Shown one piece after another: positions 1-13,900 of a stretch of DNA of 64,000 nt. The stretch is from assembly GCA_011800805.1 (NCBI GenBank), contig MPNW01000258.1, forward strand, positions 108,351 through 172,350. Reading direction: 5' to 3'. This DNA is from Hirudo medicinalis. Its lineage: Eukaryota > Annelida > Clitellata > Hirudinida > Hirudinidae. The translations under genes and the position numbers were made by a program. Under the pieces are notes generated by a model. That model had not been told where the DNA came from and did not search any database. It saw only the letters and a list, made by a program, of their open reading frames with translations. Numbering within the stretch: the stretch's first letter is position 1; each line of letters starts with the position of its first letter.

Positions 1-2570
1 ACGATCTGACATGAGACGGAAGATCATTCCACGTCCGCGGTCCACATGCATGGAAGGATCTGTCTCCGTAGTGCACGCGGCTGGTCCTTGGGATGATAAA
101 ATTAATGGTGTCAGACGAGCGGAGCGAAACCCCTCCTCGTTGAGAAACCATTGTATTGAGGAGTTCTTGTAGGTATTGGGGAGACCGATGAGTGTGAGCT
201 TTGTAAACCATGAGAGCTATCTTGTAAGGTATTCGTTTTGTGATGGGGAGCCAGTGGAGATCATCCAGTAATGGTGACACATGATCAGTGAGCCGGGAGT
301 TAAAGATGAGCCTAGCTGCTGCATTCATGAAGTTTATATAAGGCCCATTTGTTGGAGCCATACAGGATTGAATTAAAGTAGTCCAGTTTTGTCAAGACAA
401 GCTGGATCACAAAGGCTGTAAGGACAAGGCACAGAATGACGTGCCTTCCTTAGGACACGGAGAGTAGAGAAACAAGCTGCAGCAATCTTTCCAGCATGAT
501 TTTCCATTGACAATGATGTGTCAAGGTAAACACCGAGGTTTCTCACAACCGCCGATGGGGTGATAGTGACTCCCGACAATTGAACTGGTGGGGTGGGCAT
601 GCTTCGTCTAGCAGAATGAAACCAGATGGCCTCCGTCTTGCCTCCATTCAATCTGAGTCGGTTCGAAGAAGTCCAGGATGCAACATCACTGAAACACTCA
701 GCCATGCGAAGAGCAAGATGAGGCGTATTGTGTGGCTCACAGAACGCATGCACACTAATTTGCGTGTCATCCGCGTACTGGTGGCTATGGAAGCCATGAC
801 GAGCAACAAGCTGCTCAATTTCTGCCACAAAAGGGAGAAAAGAATCGGTCCAAGGACAGACCCCTGTGGGACTCCTGACGAGACGTTTTGAGTAACTGGA
901 TCTGCAGACGCAGTTACAATAAGTTGATTTCTGTTTTTTAAGTAGGATCTGAGCCAGTCCAATGCCATCTGACGTATGGCAAATATTCGATCAAGCCTCT
1001 TAATGAGGATGTTGTGATCCACTGCATCAAATGCCGCAGATGTCAAGGAGGAGAAGAATCGCCACATTGCCTCTGTCAATCGCCATCCGAATATCAGAGA
1101 CCACCTTCAACACCGCTGTTTCAGTAGAGTGATGCCGACAGTAGGCCGACTGAGTTGGCGGAAGTAGTGCATTGGAAGTGAAGTCTGGTGGCGGAGCTCC
1201 ATTAGTTGACCTGTGTATGTCACTTAGCTTGTCATTTAGGTATTTGCTATAGATATCAGCCGATGTCGGAACAACACTTCCAATGGTCGTCGACTCTCTG
1301 ATCAACCGCCAGCGCCTGGCAGGATGTTTTTCCTCCAGAACTCGCTTGGAATCGTAGGTATATCCCCTCACTCGGACGAACCGAGAGTAAGCTCGAGTGG
1401 CAGCTCTGAGATCATTTGTGGCGGCACCTATTTCTTTCTGAGCTTGTGGAGGTTTCGCCTCTCCTCCGCACACGGGGCATCAAACCAAGGCTGGCGATGT
1501 CCATGAGACCGAAGGATTTCTGTCGGGAGCTGTTTATCCAAGAGGTCAGTGAGCACCTGGTTGTACAATGTTGCCATCTGATCAAGACTAATCATAGTCC
1601 ATATCTCCGGGCTGCACAGAGGCGCGTCCAGGATAAGCTCAGAGAGACGGTGGATAGCAAGTCCTCGCCAACGACGCACAAGGTGGACCTCCGGGGAGGG
1701 CCGCTTGGTCAGAAATGTAGATGTCCAGAGAAGTAGGAGATGATCGGATAATCCAGTGTCTAAGTTATGAACACAGGTTGGTGGAATGCTCTCTGAGTGT
1801 CTCTCAAGTACAATGTCTAAGGTTCCTCCCCAATCATGAGTAGGGCCTTCAATAATAAGTCTCAATCAAGTGATGCGATGAGGTTTCGAAAGGTCCGATT
1901 CTCCGGGTCCTCCTGTCGTTCAATATGAATATTGATGTCACCAGCCACAAAGAACATAGGAGAGGCAATCACCATTCATCCAAGGATTTCTGAGAGTTCA
2001 AGGTAGAACTGTGATTGCAGAGCACCTGTCCTATAGATGGTCAGGATGTTGATGGGCTCATTGCCTGAACGGACCTGAACTGCCAGGTTTTCAAAAGTCT
2101 TCGAGGTACAGTTGATATCGAGGGAACGAAGTTGAATGACCTCAGTTGCAATCACAGCCAGACCTCCATGGTTAGTAAGGAGAGATTTCTGGGCACGACC
2201 CTCACTGAGTAGCCCGCTCGCCGCAGCCGTTGAAGTGCAACAGAGCCATCATCATGCCAAGTCTCAACGAGCATCAGGATCCCAATCTCATTCAAGAGTA
2301 TGATGTCCAACAGGATATCAACTTTCCCAGCTATTGAGCGCACATTGAGGCAGCCAAACTTAATAACTGTATCACTATTTTCATTAGGAGCTGTGGGTGA
2401 TCTCACTCCGGGCTCAGAGAGTGGTGGTCGGGAGCGAATGAGCCGTCCATGATGTGACCCAGGAAGCCAGATCTGCAGGTGAAATAATCTCTTTCTGATC
2501 TGCCTGGGAATTGTTTTCCTGCCTCTATCAAAATATTTAAGTTCATCAGCTGAATATGGCGTCATTGAGA
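1..2570 (-). mobile_element. Degenerate CR1/L2-like non-LTR retrotransposon (APE endonuclease + reverse transcriptase)
   Basis: On the minus strand the pieces fall in LINE ORF2 order. An APE-type endonuclease starts near 2440 (LNVRS, then VETW), continues with AGDINI near 1940 and the SDH motif near 1745. A reverse transcriptase follows, with SAAFDAVDH near 1040, SGVPQGSVLGP near 870 and the catalytic YADD near 770. A conserved C-terminal block lies at 1-240 (FIIPRTSRVHYG, WNDLP). The reading frame changes at least at about 1865, 1075 and 830, and there is an in-frame stop near 1980, so this is a dead copy. The 3' end lies outside the window. Domain order fits CR1/L2/Jockey-type LINEs; the exact clade is not decided. 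Confidence 0.9.
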
Positions 2571-2879
2571 ATAGTATACACAGATGATTCCTTCCTGATT
2601 TGAATGCGAAAGGAGTGATGCTGAGACCAGGTATCTAGACTGTTTGCTAGATATTCAGAGCTGAACTTTGGTCCGAAACTCTCGTCGTCGCACAAGTTCA
2701 ACTAAATTAAATTCCGAGAGTTTTCAGTAAGAAAACCTATAATAATCAACTGAGAAGACGAAAACAAATCCAACCATACTATAAACATTTAAGAAAATTC
2801 AGTCCGCGCTCAGGAAAAACTCCGAGAAGTACGAGCAAAATCAAACATCCCATATGCCCGAAGACGCAGTTACAACTTG

Positions 2880-5250
2880 ATTTTCGTCACATTCCTCTTC
2901 AAGTGAGACGAGACATTCCAATGGTGCCTCTCCCTACCAGTATTTTTATCCTGGCATTCCAGTCTCTTGATGAAGTGAGGCGAGTTATTAGAAAAGCTAG
3001 GAATCGTTCGGCGCCAGGGCCCAATGGAATTCCTTACCTTTTGTATAAGAGATGCCTGAAAGTGCTGTACTTGCTGCTTTCCCTCATCAAAAAAGCGTGG
3101 CAGTCAGGCAGGGTAGACGATGCGTGGAAAGTAGCTGAATGCGTCTACGTACCGAAGGAAAGGAACTCACATAGCCTAAGCCAATTTAAACCCATATCGA
3201 TGCTAAATGTAGAAGGAAATGTATTTTTTCAGTCGAGGCTCACTGAATATGTGTTGTCCACCAAGTACATAGATACATCAATCCAGAAGGGAGGTGTTCC
3301 AGGCGTGCCTGGCTACGTCGAGTACTCCTCCATGATTTGGGAGGCTATTCAGAGAGTTAAGAGGCGTCGACTGAGTTTGTACTTTGTATGGCTCGACTTG
3401 GTGAATGCGTACGGATCGGTGCCACACCAACTCATGTGGAAGACTTTGGAGACTCATCATGTGTCGCGTCACTTAGTTCAAATTATTCAGACGTATTTTG
3501 ACGAGTTCATGATGATATTCTCCACCAAGACTTTGTACAAAACAAAGTGGGTTCCTCTGGAGGTAGGTATTGCAATGGGGTGCGCGATATCCCTCTCCAT
3601 TTTCGTACTAGCGATGCAACTTCTACTCAACGCATTTGGGTCTAATGTCTAATGGGTCTAAGAGGCGCACTTAGGTAAGGGTTTGTACATGCCTTCGTTG
3701 AAGGCGTTCATGGATGACACCACCCTAGTGATGAATAGAAGACCTGTAGTCCAGAACACACTGGATACGTTCAATAGCCTTTTAGGGTGGTGCCGAATGG
3801 CTTCTAAACCTGCAAAATCGAGAAGTCTCGCCCTCGTTAAAGTGAAAATTTGCAGCGATGTCGCGTTTGTTGGACAACGGGTTCCCACAGTCTCCGAGGA
3901 ACCTAGGGCGTGTTTTTAATGATTTCCTCACCGATAAAAACGACAGTCAGACAAGCTGTTGAGGGGCTGCAGGTAATCGAAGAGGCACCATTGTAGGGAA
4001 GGTTCAAGATATGGTTGTTCAAGTTTGTGCTTCTTCCAAAGCTTATGTGGCCATTGACGATCTATGAGATCGGCTTGCCCACAGTCGAAGGGTTAGGGAA
4101 GAAAGTCAACAGATGCATCAGATCATGGTTTGGGCTACATCCAGAGATGTCATCTGTTGCCCTTTACAGCAAGAGCGCAAAGTTAAGGCTGCGATCCATA
4201 GTGGAGTAGTGTAAGGTCTCAAAAATAAGAACGCAATGGATGTTAAACAACTCTGCGGACATCAGGATCCGCGAAAATCAATGCTAATCAAGAAAGAGAG
4301 TTTAAAGCACAGGATGAAATAGATAAGTCAGTTGCGGAACTGATGTTTGAGGAAATGCGAGGTCCTATTCAGACGGGCCGTCATGCTGTAGGATGGAACC
4401 ACTTCGCAAAATGGTCAGAGTCCTGCTCAGCGGTTAGAGCAGGGCTTATAATCCAAGAGAGAAGGAAGGAAATGGAGAGAGAGAGAGCGAGTCACAAAGA
4501 CACTGCAGCAGTCACAGAAAGGTTGGTAGACCATGTGGGAGGATGTGGTTCAGCGCTCCATCAGTTGGACTGAGATATGGAGACATCCTCCATATCGATT
4601 GGACTTTGTGATAAGATCGATCTATGATCAGTTACCTTCTAAAGACAATTTGCTTAGATAGGGTTTGACGAAGACTGCAAATATGAGCTCTGCAGCGAAT
4701 CCGAGACACTCCATCATGTGCTCTCAAAATGCCCTCGGTAATGGTCGGTACACATGGCGACACAATAAGGTCCTAAAGGAAGTAGTGGAAGCCACCAAAT
4801 TGGCGGTGGCCAGAGCAAATTCCCGCAAGATTGTGTTGCAGCGGAAGGTATATTTCTTGCGAGAGGGTATTTGCACTACCCTGCAAGAAAAAGACTCCCT
4901 CTGAGGAGAGACATTCTTGCAGAAGCTAATCATTGGACCGTCGCAGCCGACCTAGAAGGATTGAGACATTATCCCCAATTGTTTAGGGATAGCGGCAGGA
5001 GGCCTGATGTTCTCGCATCGTCGTGAGACGCTTTCATTTTGGTAGAGTTGACGGTACCGTGGGATGATAGAATAGCGGATTTCGGGTAAAGTTAATGCCC
5101 GTTGAAGTTGGGGCGAGGGGTTTGGTTTGGAAGTCGGCCTACATGTTCCTCACTCAAATCGGTTTGTCGAGCCGGGAAAGAACTAAAGCTATGACAAAAA
5201 TGTCGGCATCATTCTGGATTTAGGAAGATGAGGGCGTGAGCGTTGCTAAG
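2880..5250 (+). mobile_element. Degenerate R2-superfamily non-LTR retrotransposon (RT + zinc knuckle + restriction-like endonuclease)
   Basis: The longest open piece, 2903-3652, is reverse transcriptase: RSAPGPNGIPYLLYK, then FKPISMLNVEGNVFF, then VWLDLVNAYGSVPH. The catalytic box appears as AFMDDTT near 3710, in a different frame. Further on come a C-x4-C...HHVLSKC zinc knuckle near 4675-4735, a GRYTWRH block near 4745, and RPD...VELTVPWDDRI near 4998-5080. The last resembles the PD-(D/E)xK-like endonuclease found at the C terminus of RLE-type LINEs. VEVGARG near 5105 closes the conserved part. Several frame changes and stops mean it is not functional. No APE domain is seen upstream, which also argues for the RLE class. 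The element points opposite to the CR1-like element next to it. The clade (R2, NeSL, Hero or other) is inference only. Confidence 0.8.
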
Positions 5251-6234
5251 AGAGAATGCGGTTTGGTTGTTGAAGAGATGGCGCACACATTCGTAAAATG
5301 ACGTGAAACGCGAATGAGCATTTAATGCGATATATGCGCGCGGCCCGTGAGCGAAAAACGTGAAAGGCGACCGCTTCCAAGAAATTACAACGCTCAGGTT
5401 GCATTATGTGGTATCTACGTGCAAAGGTCGCCATGAGTCTTTAATCGATAACCATATAATGGGTGATGTAGTGTAGATGGTTTAAGTAATAACCGACAGG
5501 AACACCCGCCTTATCAACGGGTGTGGCCCATCTGAGAACGTAAGGAGTTTGGGCCGAAACGTTCGGTGACGGGGGGCACTCTTCCGATGATTCCGTCGGT
5601 GCGCTCCATGGTAGGAGTTTCTCAGTACTTACCTGAGGATCTCTCCTTAGTAAGGAGTCGATACTAATTAATTACGCGATTTCCCTGAATTTAACCACGC
5701 AGCAGAACGTGCCCCCCCCAGTGAATAAACTTGAATACTTAAATCGACCTTCTAGCGACAGAGCAAGCCTGCATCCAACACTGTCGCAGCGGCAAATCAT
5801 CAGGGGCGCCAAAATAATAAATTAAAAATGTTACCAAATTAATAATGTTAAGGAGGGGGAGGCACCAAATTATCAGTTTCGTCCCGGGCGCTGAAACCCC
5901 TAGCCACGCCTCTTGTGTCCAAAGGTCCAACTTCACTTCGACAAGAAATTACTGACAGCACCCACTAAAAAATCACAATTAAAAATAATATAAACTCCCC
6001 AAAATAATCACAAAAAACGCAAACAAATGCTGCCTGTTTGTCAAAATTTTAAACATAGACCAAGAAGATGACTTTGTTGTCCCTGAGGTCTACAACACAG
6101 GGTAACTCTATAAAAACTGAAACAAATCCTCAAAATAAGGTTCATGCTCCGACAGTTTAAAAACTTCAAATCAAAGTTTAAGTCATCGGAGAATAAGTGC
6201 GACAACTCGGACCTAAAAATCATTCGTCAGTTTC
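5251..6234. other. Intergenic stretch with a hAT-type terminal motif
   Basis: No gene is supported here. The first 450 bases are probably the 3' untranslated part of the R2-like element. Around 5884-5917 a motif reading CCGGGCGCTGAAACCCCTAG closely matches one at 60764-60792. Read on the minus strand it resembles a hAT transposon end (GGCGTGGCTAGGGG). A 65-codon minus-strand ORF over 5739-5936 overlaps this repeat and is not a convincing gene. Confidence 0.4.
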
Positions 6235-7934
6235 TCAATCGTCAGCATTATCCTCATCACTCGAGGCACACTTAACTCTTTTGGAGACGTTCAAATGTCT
6301 ATTTATCCCGCTGATTCTCTGTTCAAGACTTGGTAACGTCTGAGCAAAGGTGATTTTCAGAGGACTGACTTCTTCTCCGGAGAGCGTGGATGTTTCGCTG
6401 AGCGACTCCGTGGTATCCACGGTTCCATCCTGCCTGCTTCCGCTGCCCTCGGTGTTAATGTCGCTGGAGACATAGTCATCGTCGCCTGTCATGGATCCCT
6501 TTACGTGCTTGCTCTTTCCGGTTCTTCCTCCAGAAGTCTTCGACCGATCCTTTGAATGTTTTTCCGGAGACATTCCGTTGAGCATGTTCAAAGCAGTTAC
6601 GTCATCATCCTCCTCGCTCTTATCAAAGTCATCTCCTTCCATAGCGAATTTAACTTTCGACGATCTCTTCTTCTCCTTGACATATTTCTCCTCTGACAGA
6701 GAAGAATTATCGTCTTCAGAATCATCCTGGCTGTATGCATCACAAGGATACTCCATTTCTGCTATCTTCTGTCTGATCTTCTTCTTGTCAATCATTCTTC
6801 TGTCACCTCTTATTAATTCAGGAACCTGGAAATTCAATGCCTTGTCTTCTTGGGCCGTGTGTTGCTGTTTTATAAGGTATGATTTGCCTTTTTCATAGTC
6901 GCGTGCAATATCCAACCAATATTGTGTCTTTAGCAATGTTTCAGCAGTTGGTCTTTCCTCGGGCTTTACATTTAGTAGCAGTTTTATCATTTCCTGACCA
7001 AAATCAAAATGAATGTGATAAATAATTAAACAGCCAGATAATGTTTTTTTTAAACTATAAGCAACAATAAGTTAATGAACTGGGTTACAACCAAAGTTAT
7101 TCAAAAAGGTTACACCCAAAACACAAACAATTCTGCAAGATGGAGCCTCCTTTGCAAAGATGCTGTTGATGTCGGCATGCATGTCAATAGGGTTGCTCGG
7201 TTTACAGATCTGAAACAAGCAAATATTGCAAATGACAAATCACAATTCGACTCATCCACAGCAGGGCATGTATACGACATCATCACGTTCTGATTGCTTT
7301 AAATGCTGAGCTTAAGGGAGAGTAGGATTGGAAGCCATCAACTAATTGCACACCTTTATGCGATATCTGATTGTTGATGCTTAAAACATATCACTTGTAA
7401 AATGTTATTTGATGGTTTATTAGGAAATGATAGAGATATCAACAATATTAAGGTTGATTCCATGTTTTTAATGACAATGTTTAAGGATCTGCCAGTGCAT
7501 ATATAATAATTACAATGTTACATCAAACAAATTGTTAAACTTGTTGGAACTAATAATTAACTGCACAAACCTGATAAAGGAGAATGCCAAAGGTGTACAT
7601 GTCGACGGACGGAGAGACGTGGGATACACCCTGAGAAACCTCGGGTGGCACGTATCTCCAATTCCTCCACGTGTTATCTTTGGCCCTCTCAAACTGTAAC
7701 GAAATGCAACTTTATATTGAAACAAATGAGAACAAATAAGCTGTTACTGAGCTTTAACTTTTAAAAAACAATTCTCCACTAAACCCTCCTTTCTTCCATT
7801 TGGAATCCAAAGAAAATTCACGGTTTGTGAATTTCGTGTTCAATCAAAGATTTTCAATTTTAATCGGTGAGTACGAGTCAATGTACAACGTTCATGACAA
7901 TTCCAAGAAGAAGCTAAATTGATAAGATAATATG

Positions 7935-7966
<32 letters not shown>

Positions 7967-10900
7967 GTACTCACAGGTGCAAACGAAAAGTCCGGTGGTC
8001 TGAGGAAGGCCGTCCAGGTGTCGGAATCGTAGAAGATGTACGACGGACTGACCGAGCCGTGAATGATGCCCTTCTTGTGCATGTCATTAAGACTCGACAG
8101 GATGTTGAACAGTATGTACAGAAGCTCAAAACATAATAAAAATGATTCATTGCAAGTGACTTTAAACCTTCGAAAATAATCGAACAATAATGGCAGTAAA
8201 AGATAAAATGATAAGTTCAACTTAGCAAATTGATAAGAATCTCGTAGTTTTATGAATAAAAATAAAATAAAAACAAACTCATTCTAATCCAATTAATGAA
8301 ACATTCTTCTTAAATGTATTTCCAATGTATTCCTCACCATTTTCTCATCAGATCCCTGAGACAGCATTTTTCCCAGAGTGAGTTCTCTGAAAGAACTCTG
8401 TATGATGGCTGTCAGCTTTTTCTTGAAAAAAATATTTTAAAAAGTTTATTTGTATTTCAACATGGCATCAACATATATCAACAGTATTTCAACATGGCAT
8501 CAACATATATCAACAATATTTCAACATGGCATCGACATATTCCAACAAACCATGTCAAAAAAGATGAAATCGATGGTTTGTGCGAGATGGTTTTCGCACG
8601 TGGCCACGTACTGATTGACCAGCGTTTCGAACTGCTCGCAACTCATTCCACGTAGGTGACACTCCTGTGAAGAAATACGACAATAATACATTATTTAACT
8701 AATGTTTATCTCGACTGTTTTATTTCAACATATCCTGAAGTGACTCAAAGTAATCACGGCATCATCCAAGAAATTCATCGATTCACCAACCTTCAGGGTA
8801 ACTGCCCTCCCCAAATAAGTAGATTTGTATGCGTTCGACTCGTCGTCGAGAGGTTCGAGGGTGTACTGGTCGAGAGATCTTCCGTGCTTCACGATGGAAC
8901 TGAAACTCTGCATCGGTCGACGATGGAGTTTATATTTACATTTCTTTCAAGCATCGCGATTCGTCCGAGTCAAGTTAAATGCTTCGTAATGTGTCGGATT
9001 ATGGTAATTTGAATGAAAAATAAGAAATATTGGATGAAATAATATAAATTATCACCATTTCGCAATGAATGAATGAGAGCATAAAATAATTAGCATGTAA
9101 GAGCTTCTTGAGAGTTCAAGTGAGGTTCACATATGGGTTCATGTATGGGTGAGTGGTTACACACGTCTAACTGATGAACAGACAATGCATTTCCGGGCCT
9201 TTGTTTACTTCATGACCGTAGCTGTTTACAAAGTACATAATCGATGCAATGATCAAATGATCAATCTCTGAATAAAGCATAATAACGTTGGTGATAAAGA
9301 TAATGAGAATCAACAATGAATCACCAAGATGTTCTTGAAAGGGATGTCGGGATGATAAAGAACAAGTTCAGGAAATTGTTTCAAGTCAGACTCGAGCATC
9401 CTCACCTAAGAACAAATTTTCATTTCATTACTTAACAAATGGAATAAGCCGATCAATAATAATATTTAATCAATAATATTTAAACAATAAATGCAATTTG
9501 AGATTGACTCAAAGTCATATCAAATACCATCACAATAACCTCACATTGCAATCATATCAATCACATCAACTACCATCATCATGATCTCACGTCGCAATCA
9601 TATCAAAATCATCATCAAGATCTCAAACCAGTATCTGATTTTCGAGTTCAAGTCTCTCTTGGAGTATGTTCCTGGTGTGGTCGAGTTTGGTCAGCAATCC
9701 AATCCTGTTGTCCCTCTCCATCATGTTACCCTTTGCCAACTTCTCCTGGAATCAAAATTGATAAAATGGCTTCTCATAAATTGAAAATGAAAATGTAGTT
9801 TGCCAAATATTGACTCATGATTATGTTGATGATGATGGTGATGAATGGAATGGGTGATAGTAGTGATAGCATTGACTGGTGATGATGGAAGTACTATCAA
9901 GAAGAATGAGGCCCCTCATGTGAGCACCTCTTCCAAGTCAGCGTGATCAGCAAGGAGGTGCCTCAGTTGTGACTTGTAGCATCTGATGTTCCTTATGATG
10001 TTTTTTAGATCTGAGACGTCAGGTACACAGTGCAGCCAGGTGCCTAATTCTTGCATCAGACTTCGGTACTTGTTGATGACCTCGATGACCTTCTTGACCT
10101 CCAGAAGGAGACCCTCGATAGATACCCAGAGGATGGAGCCCCCCTTTGATTTTGAATTTCCTTCTCCTCCTCCACTGGGCAATTCAACACCTCCTTCCAT
10201 GTCTCCAAGTTCCTGTCGTAAATTAATGCACTTGCTTAATTACTGAGATAACTTTTCCTGAAGGATTTCAAGAAACAGAAATCGAGTGAAACCCATTGAA
10301 AAGTAAGTTGTTAAAGTAATTCTTAGAGAATTATTGATTTTTAGAATATCTTCAAGTACATATGCACGAGTTATTGGCATTTGTTGTTAAAATTCAGAAA
10401 AGCAAGCATTTAAAATGAAATCATTGCAAAATGCAAGTAATTAGGATGGCCTCTCCACACTATGTCTTAACATTTTCCTACAGATGCGATAAAATATCGT
10501 TAAGATCCAAAATCTAAACCCTCTTCAAGGGATCAAGTTTCTAATTCTAAATTTATTAACTTCTTCAGTCACCAAAGAACCCTGTCAATTTCTGAGATTC
10601 TATTTACAGGTTCTCCTTAGCTTCCTCAAGTTTCACTTGTAAGATAATAAAGTCCTTGAGGCAGCACATCTGGCTTACAGCAGACTCTTACATTTCACCA
10701 TCGCCATGTAATAAGGTAAGAAGGCAAGGAGTTGAATTCACAGAAACATATTAATTGGTGAACTCATATAATCCAATGAAAAATGTGGGCATAAGATAAA
10801 AGAAAGATGAGGAGACAGCAATGGAGAGATTAGATGCAATTTGCAGAATTCTACAAATCATCTATCGGGAATGACCGGCAGCTACATTCGACAAAGTGAG

Positions 10901-13900
10901 ACACAATGACATCATTAAGAACTTGTACATCCAATATTTCTTCTCTCGAGCGAAACGTACTTAGTTTTATGAACTTAGTTTAAACCTTCATCATGGAAAG
11001 TGATTCTTCGTGAGCAGCCTGTTTGAACTCATCGATGATTTCATCGAGGTTGGTCAGTGCAGAATCCTCTTTCAATCCTTCTGCATCCTCCTCACTCATG
11101 ACCTTCCAAGCAATAAACATGTCAACCAGAAAAGTATGCTGCAGACCACTCAACTGTTGAAGGACAATCTTACCTTGATGACGTAGCTGAGTGCCAAAGT
11201 AATTTGTTGCTTCTTGTCATCCATTTTTATCTGAATAAACCTATGGTCCTTTAGGCCCGACATCTGTTGTGAAAAAAGATCTTACATCACTGACCAATAA
11301 CATGACAGTTGATAATTTTCAATCATATTTAATTATCAATCCAATAGCGATTCTTTGACAAATATGACGACGACCCTCCAAGCTCTGTAGGTGAGGAGGG
11401 CCGTCTGGAACTTGTCTTCGGGCAGCTCGGCACTCGAAGAGGCATCGTCTCCTAACCCCTCCCCTCCCGACGATACCCCCCTTTCAAGCTCCTTCAGCTG
11501 GTCAGGCTTTATCGAGAGAGCCAGAAGAATTTCCTGAATGAATTCAAAATTACGATTATTTGATAATTCATTTCATTTCTTCTGATGGACAAGAATTATC
11601 AACTCAGAGGATTAAATATTTCTTTCTCCACTGATGATATTGTGGTTACTTCATGAGGGATGTTAAGGATGACATTGTTACCTTGATTTGATTGAAAGCC
11701 TCCTCCAGGGGATATTGAGAGACCTTCACCAGAAACTCTTCGAGGTCATCATAAAGTAGCTTCCTCGCTGAATCTCGGGCTGATATCAACTTGGCCAACT
11801 CCTGCCAGTTCGAAGAATCATTTGTGGTTCAACTACCCAATTAAAACAACCATTCAATATGTATTAAATAAGATTAATCTATTGGAGGAAGTTAACGTTC
11901 TTACACTGAAAGGCAAACAAATCTTTAAAAATTAAAGACCTCCAGAGTTAGTTTCCGATTTATTTGCATGCATTTGTATTTTCAACGACACCGACTCGTT
12001 AGGCACTCACGTCATCGATTAGATTTTTAGCCTTTATCTTTCTCTGGAGGTTGTCAAAAACAGCCTGCACAGAGGCAATCTTCCTCAGCATGGGATTGGA
12101 TGGCTGAACTGATATAAGTATGTCCCCTACTTTGTCCAATTCAAACTTCAGCTCATTTTGTTTCTGCAACCTCTTTCTGCATAAAATGAAACTTCTATAA
12201 ACATGTTGTGCCTCAATTCATTATTTGTATCCTGCATTCATTTTTTATTCAAGTTCACAAAGTTTTACAACCCAAACAAATCATTATCAGTGATGGAATC
12301 AATGTTCTCACTGATTGCGAAAGAAATTCCTCATCGAAGCAAATTATTATAAACCTTTGTTAAAATCGAAGGTCTTATGAGCATTCAAATTTGTTTGGCA
12401 CATCATAAATATCAACAACAGCCAACCTCAATCTGGATACCTTCTTAGCTTCCAATAGCATGTTTTTCATCTGATGACAAATAACATTATTTGTCAAAGC
12501 AATCCATGAATGAGGCAGCAACACAATCTTTGACAAACCTTTGATGATGTCAGAGTATCCTTGTTGTTTGCAATTTCTTCCAAAGCCTGGTGAATTTGCA
12601 TGAGAAGTTTAATAAGTTAAATAAATTCCTCCAATGATCCACCACAAGCACAAGGACAAGCACAACGACAACCGCAACCTCACCTTCAACTGACTCCTGC
12701 ACTCCTCGAGATCTTGTTTTAGATTGTTGTTTGCCAGTTGCAGACATAAAACATCGTTCGTTGATTCTGTCAACTCACAGCTCAACTGTTCAATCCTATT
12801 CAAATCAGCAGATGCAGCTAACACATACAAATGCTAATTTGCATAAAGTGTAAAATGATGCAGGTAAAATCTAAAAAACCTCATTAAGCCAAAATGTTCT
12901 TGATTCAATGAAAAGGATTTAAAATTGAATTAAAGGATTATTTTGAAATAAACAATCATAATCTTAAAAATGAAATGCACACCCATATTCAATGTTCTTC
13001 TTGTGAGACAACTGAGCGCCCGGTCTACCGTCGCCTTCCTCTCCCTTCATGTTTTGAGTGATGTAATCCATCTGCCCGTCGTTCCTCACCGACATGCTTT
13101 TCAGCTTCACCAACTTCACAGGACTCCTGGACTTGGCCCGAGGAGACGTCTTGGCCATGTTGAGGCTCGAAGGAGATATCGACGAAGTGTCCACCACCGG
13201 CGACGAGGCCGCATTTCGGGAGGTCTTCATCCCCGTGCCCGCGGACTGATAAGTGGCAATCATTCTTTTGTATTAATTTATACATTTAACCTTCACAGTT
13301 CACATCTCCAAGCTGTTTCAGGTGCAGGCGTTGTATGTAGCAATGCAGGAATCTCATAATCAGAATAAATCATGTACAAATCCATGCAATCCCTGTTCAA
13401 CAATCCCTTAATATTTTACAAAATAGATAAAAAAAACACTAAATAAGAATATAAAAAAAAAGAACCAAGGAAAAGCTTAAAGATGAGATGTAAGCAGATC
13501 CATTCCAAGTATTACAACAAACATGAATAATGTGCATGTGAATGTGAGCAAATCAGTTAATTGTTGCATAACAACATTCAAGCCAAAAATGCTAATTCAC
13601 AGTTTAAAACAACATTTGTTTTGCTGTGAAGAACAAATGAGTCATTAATTCACCAGTCATGTTTCAAAACATTTCGAATGTCATCGGCAGAGAAAACATG
13701 AAGTATGGCAAAGAAAAAAATCCTCGAGTTTATCGCGCGGAATGGCACGGCGGGATTTGAAGCACCTCGCGATTCAAATGTCGGCAAGCAAGAACTTGTC
13801 AATTCAACACACATCATCTTGACAACCCACCCTTTCCTTTGAATAAGCTGCGTTCATTCCAGCGCCTGCAGACAGGTGAGACGCACCGGCAGACAGGACC

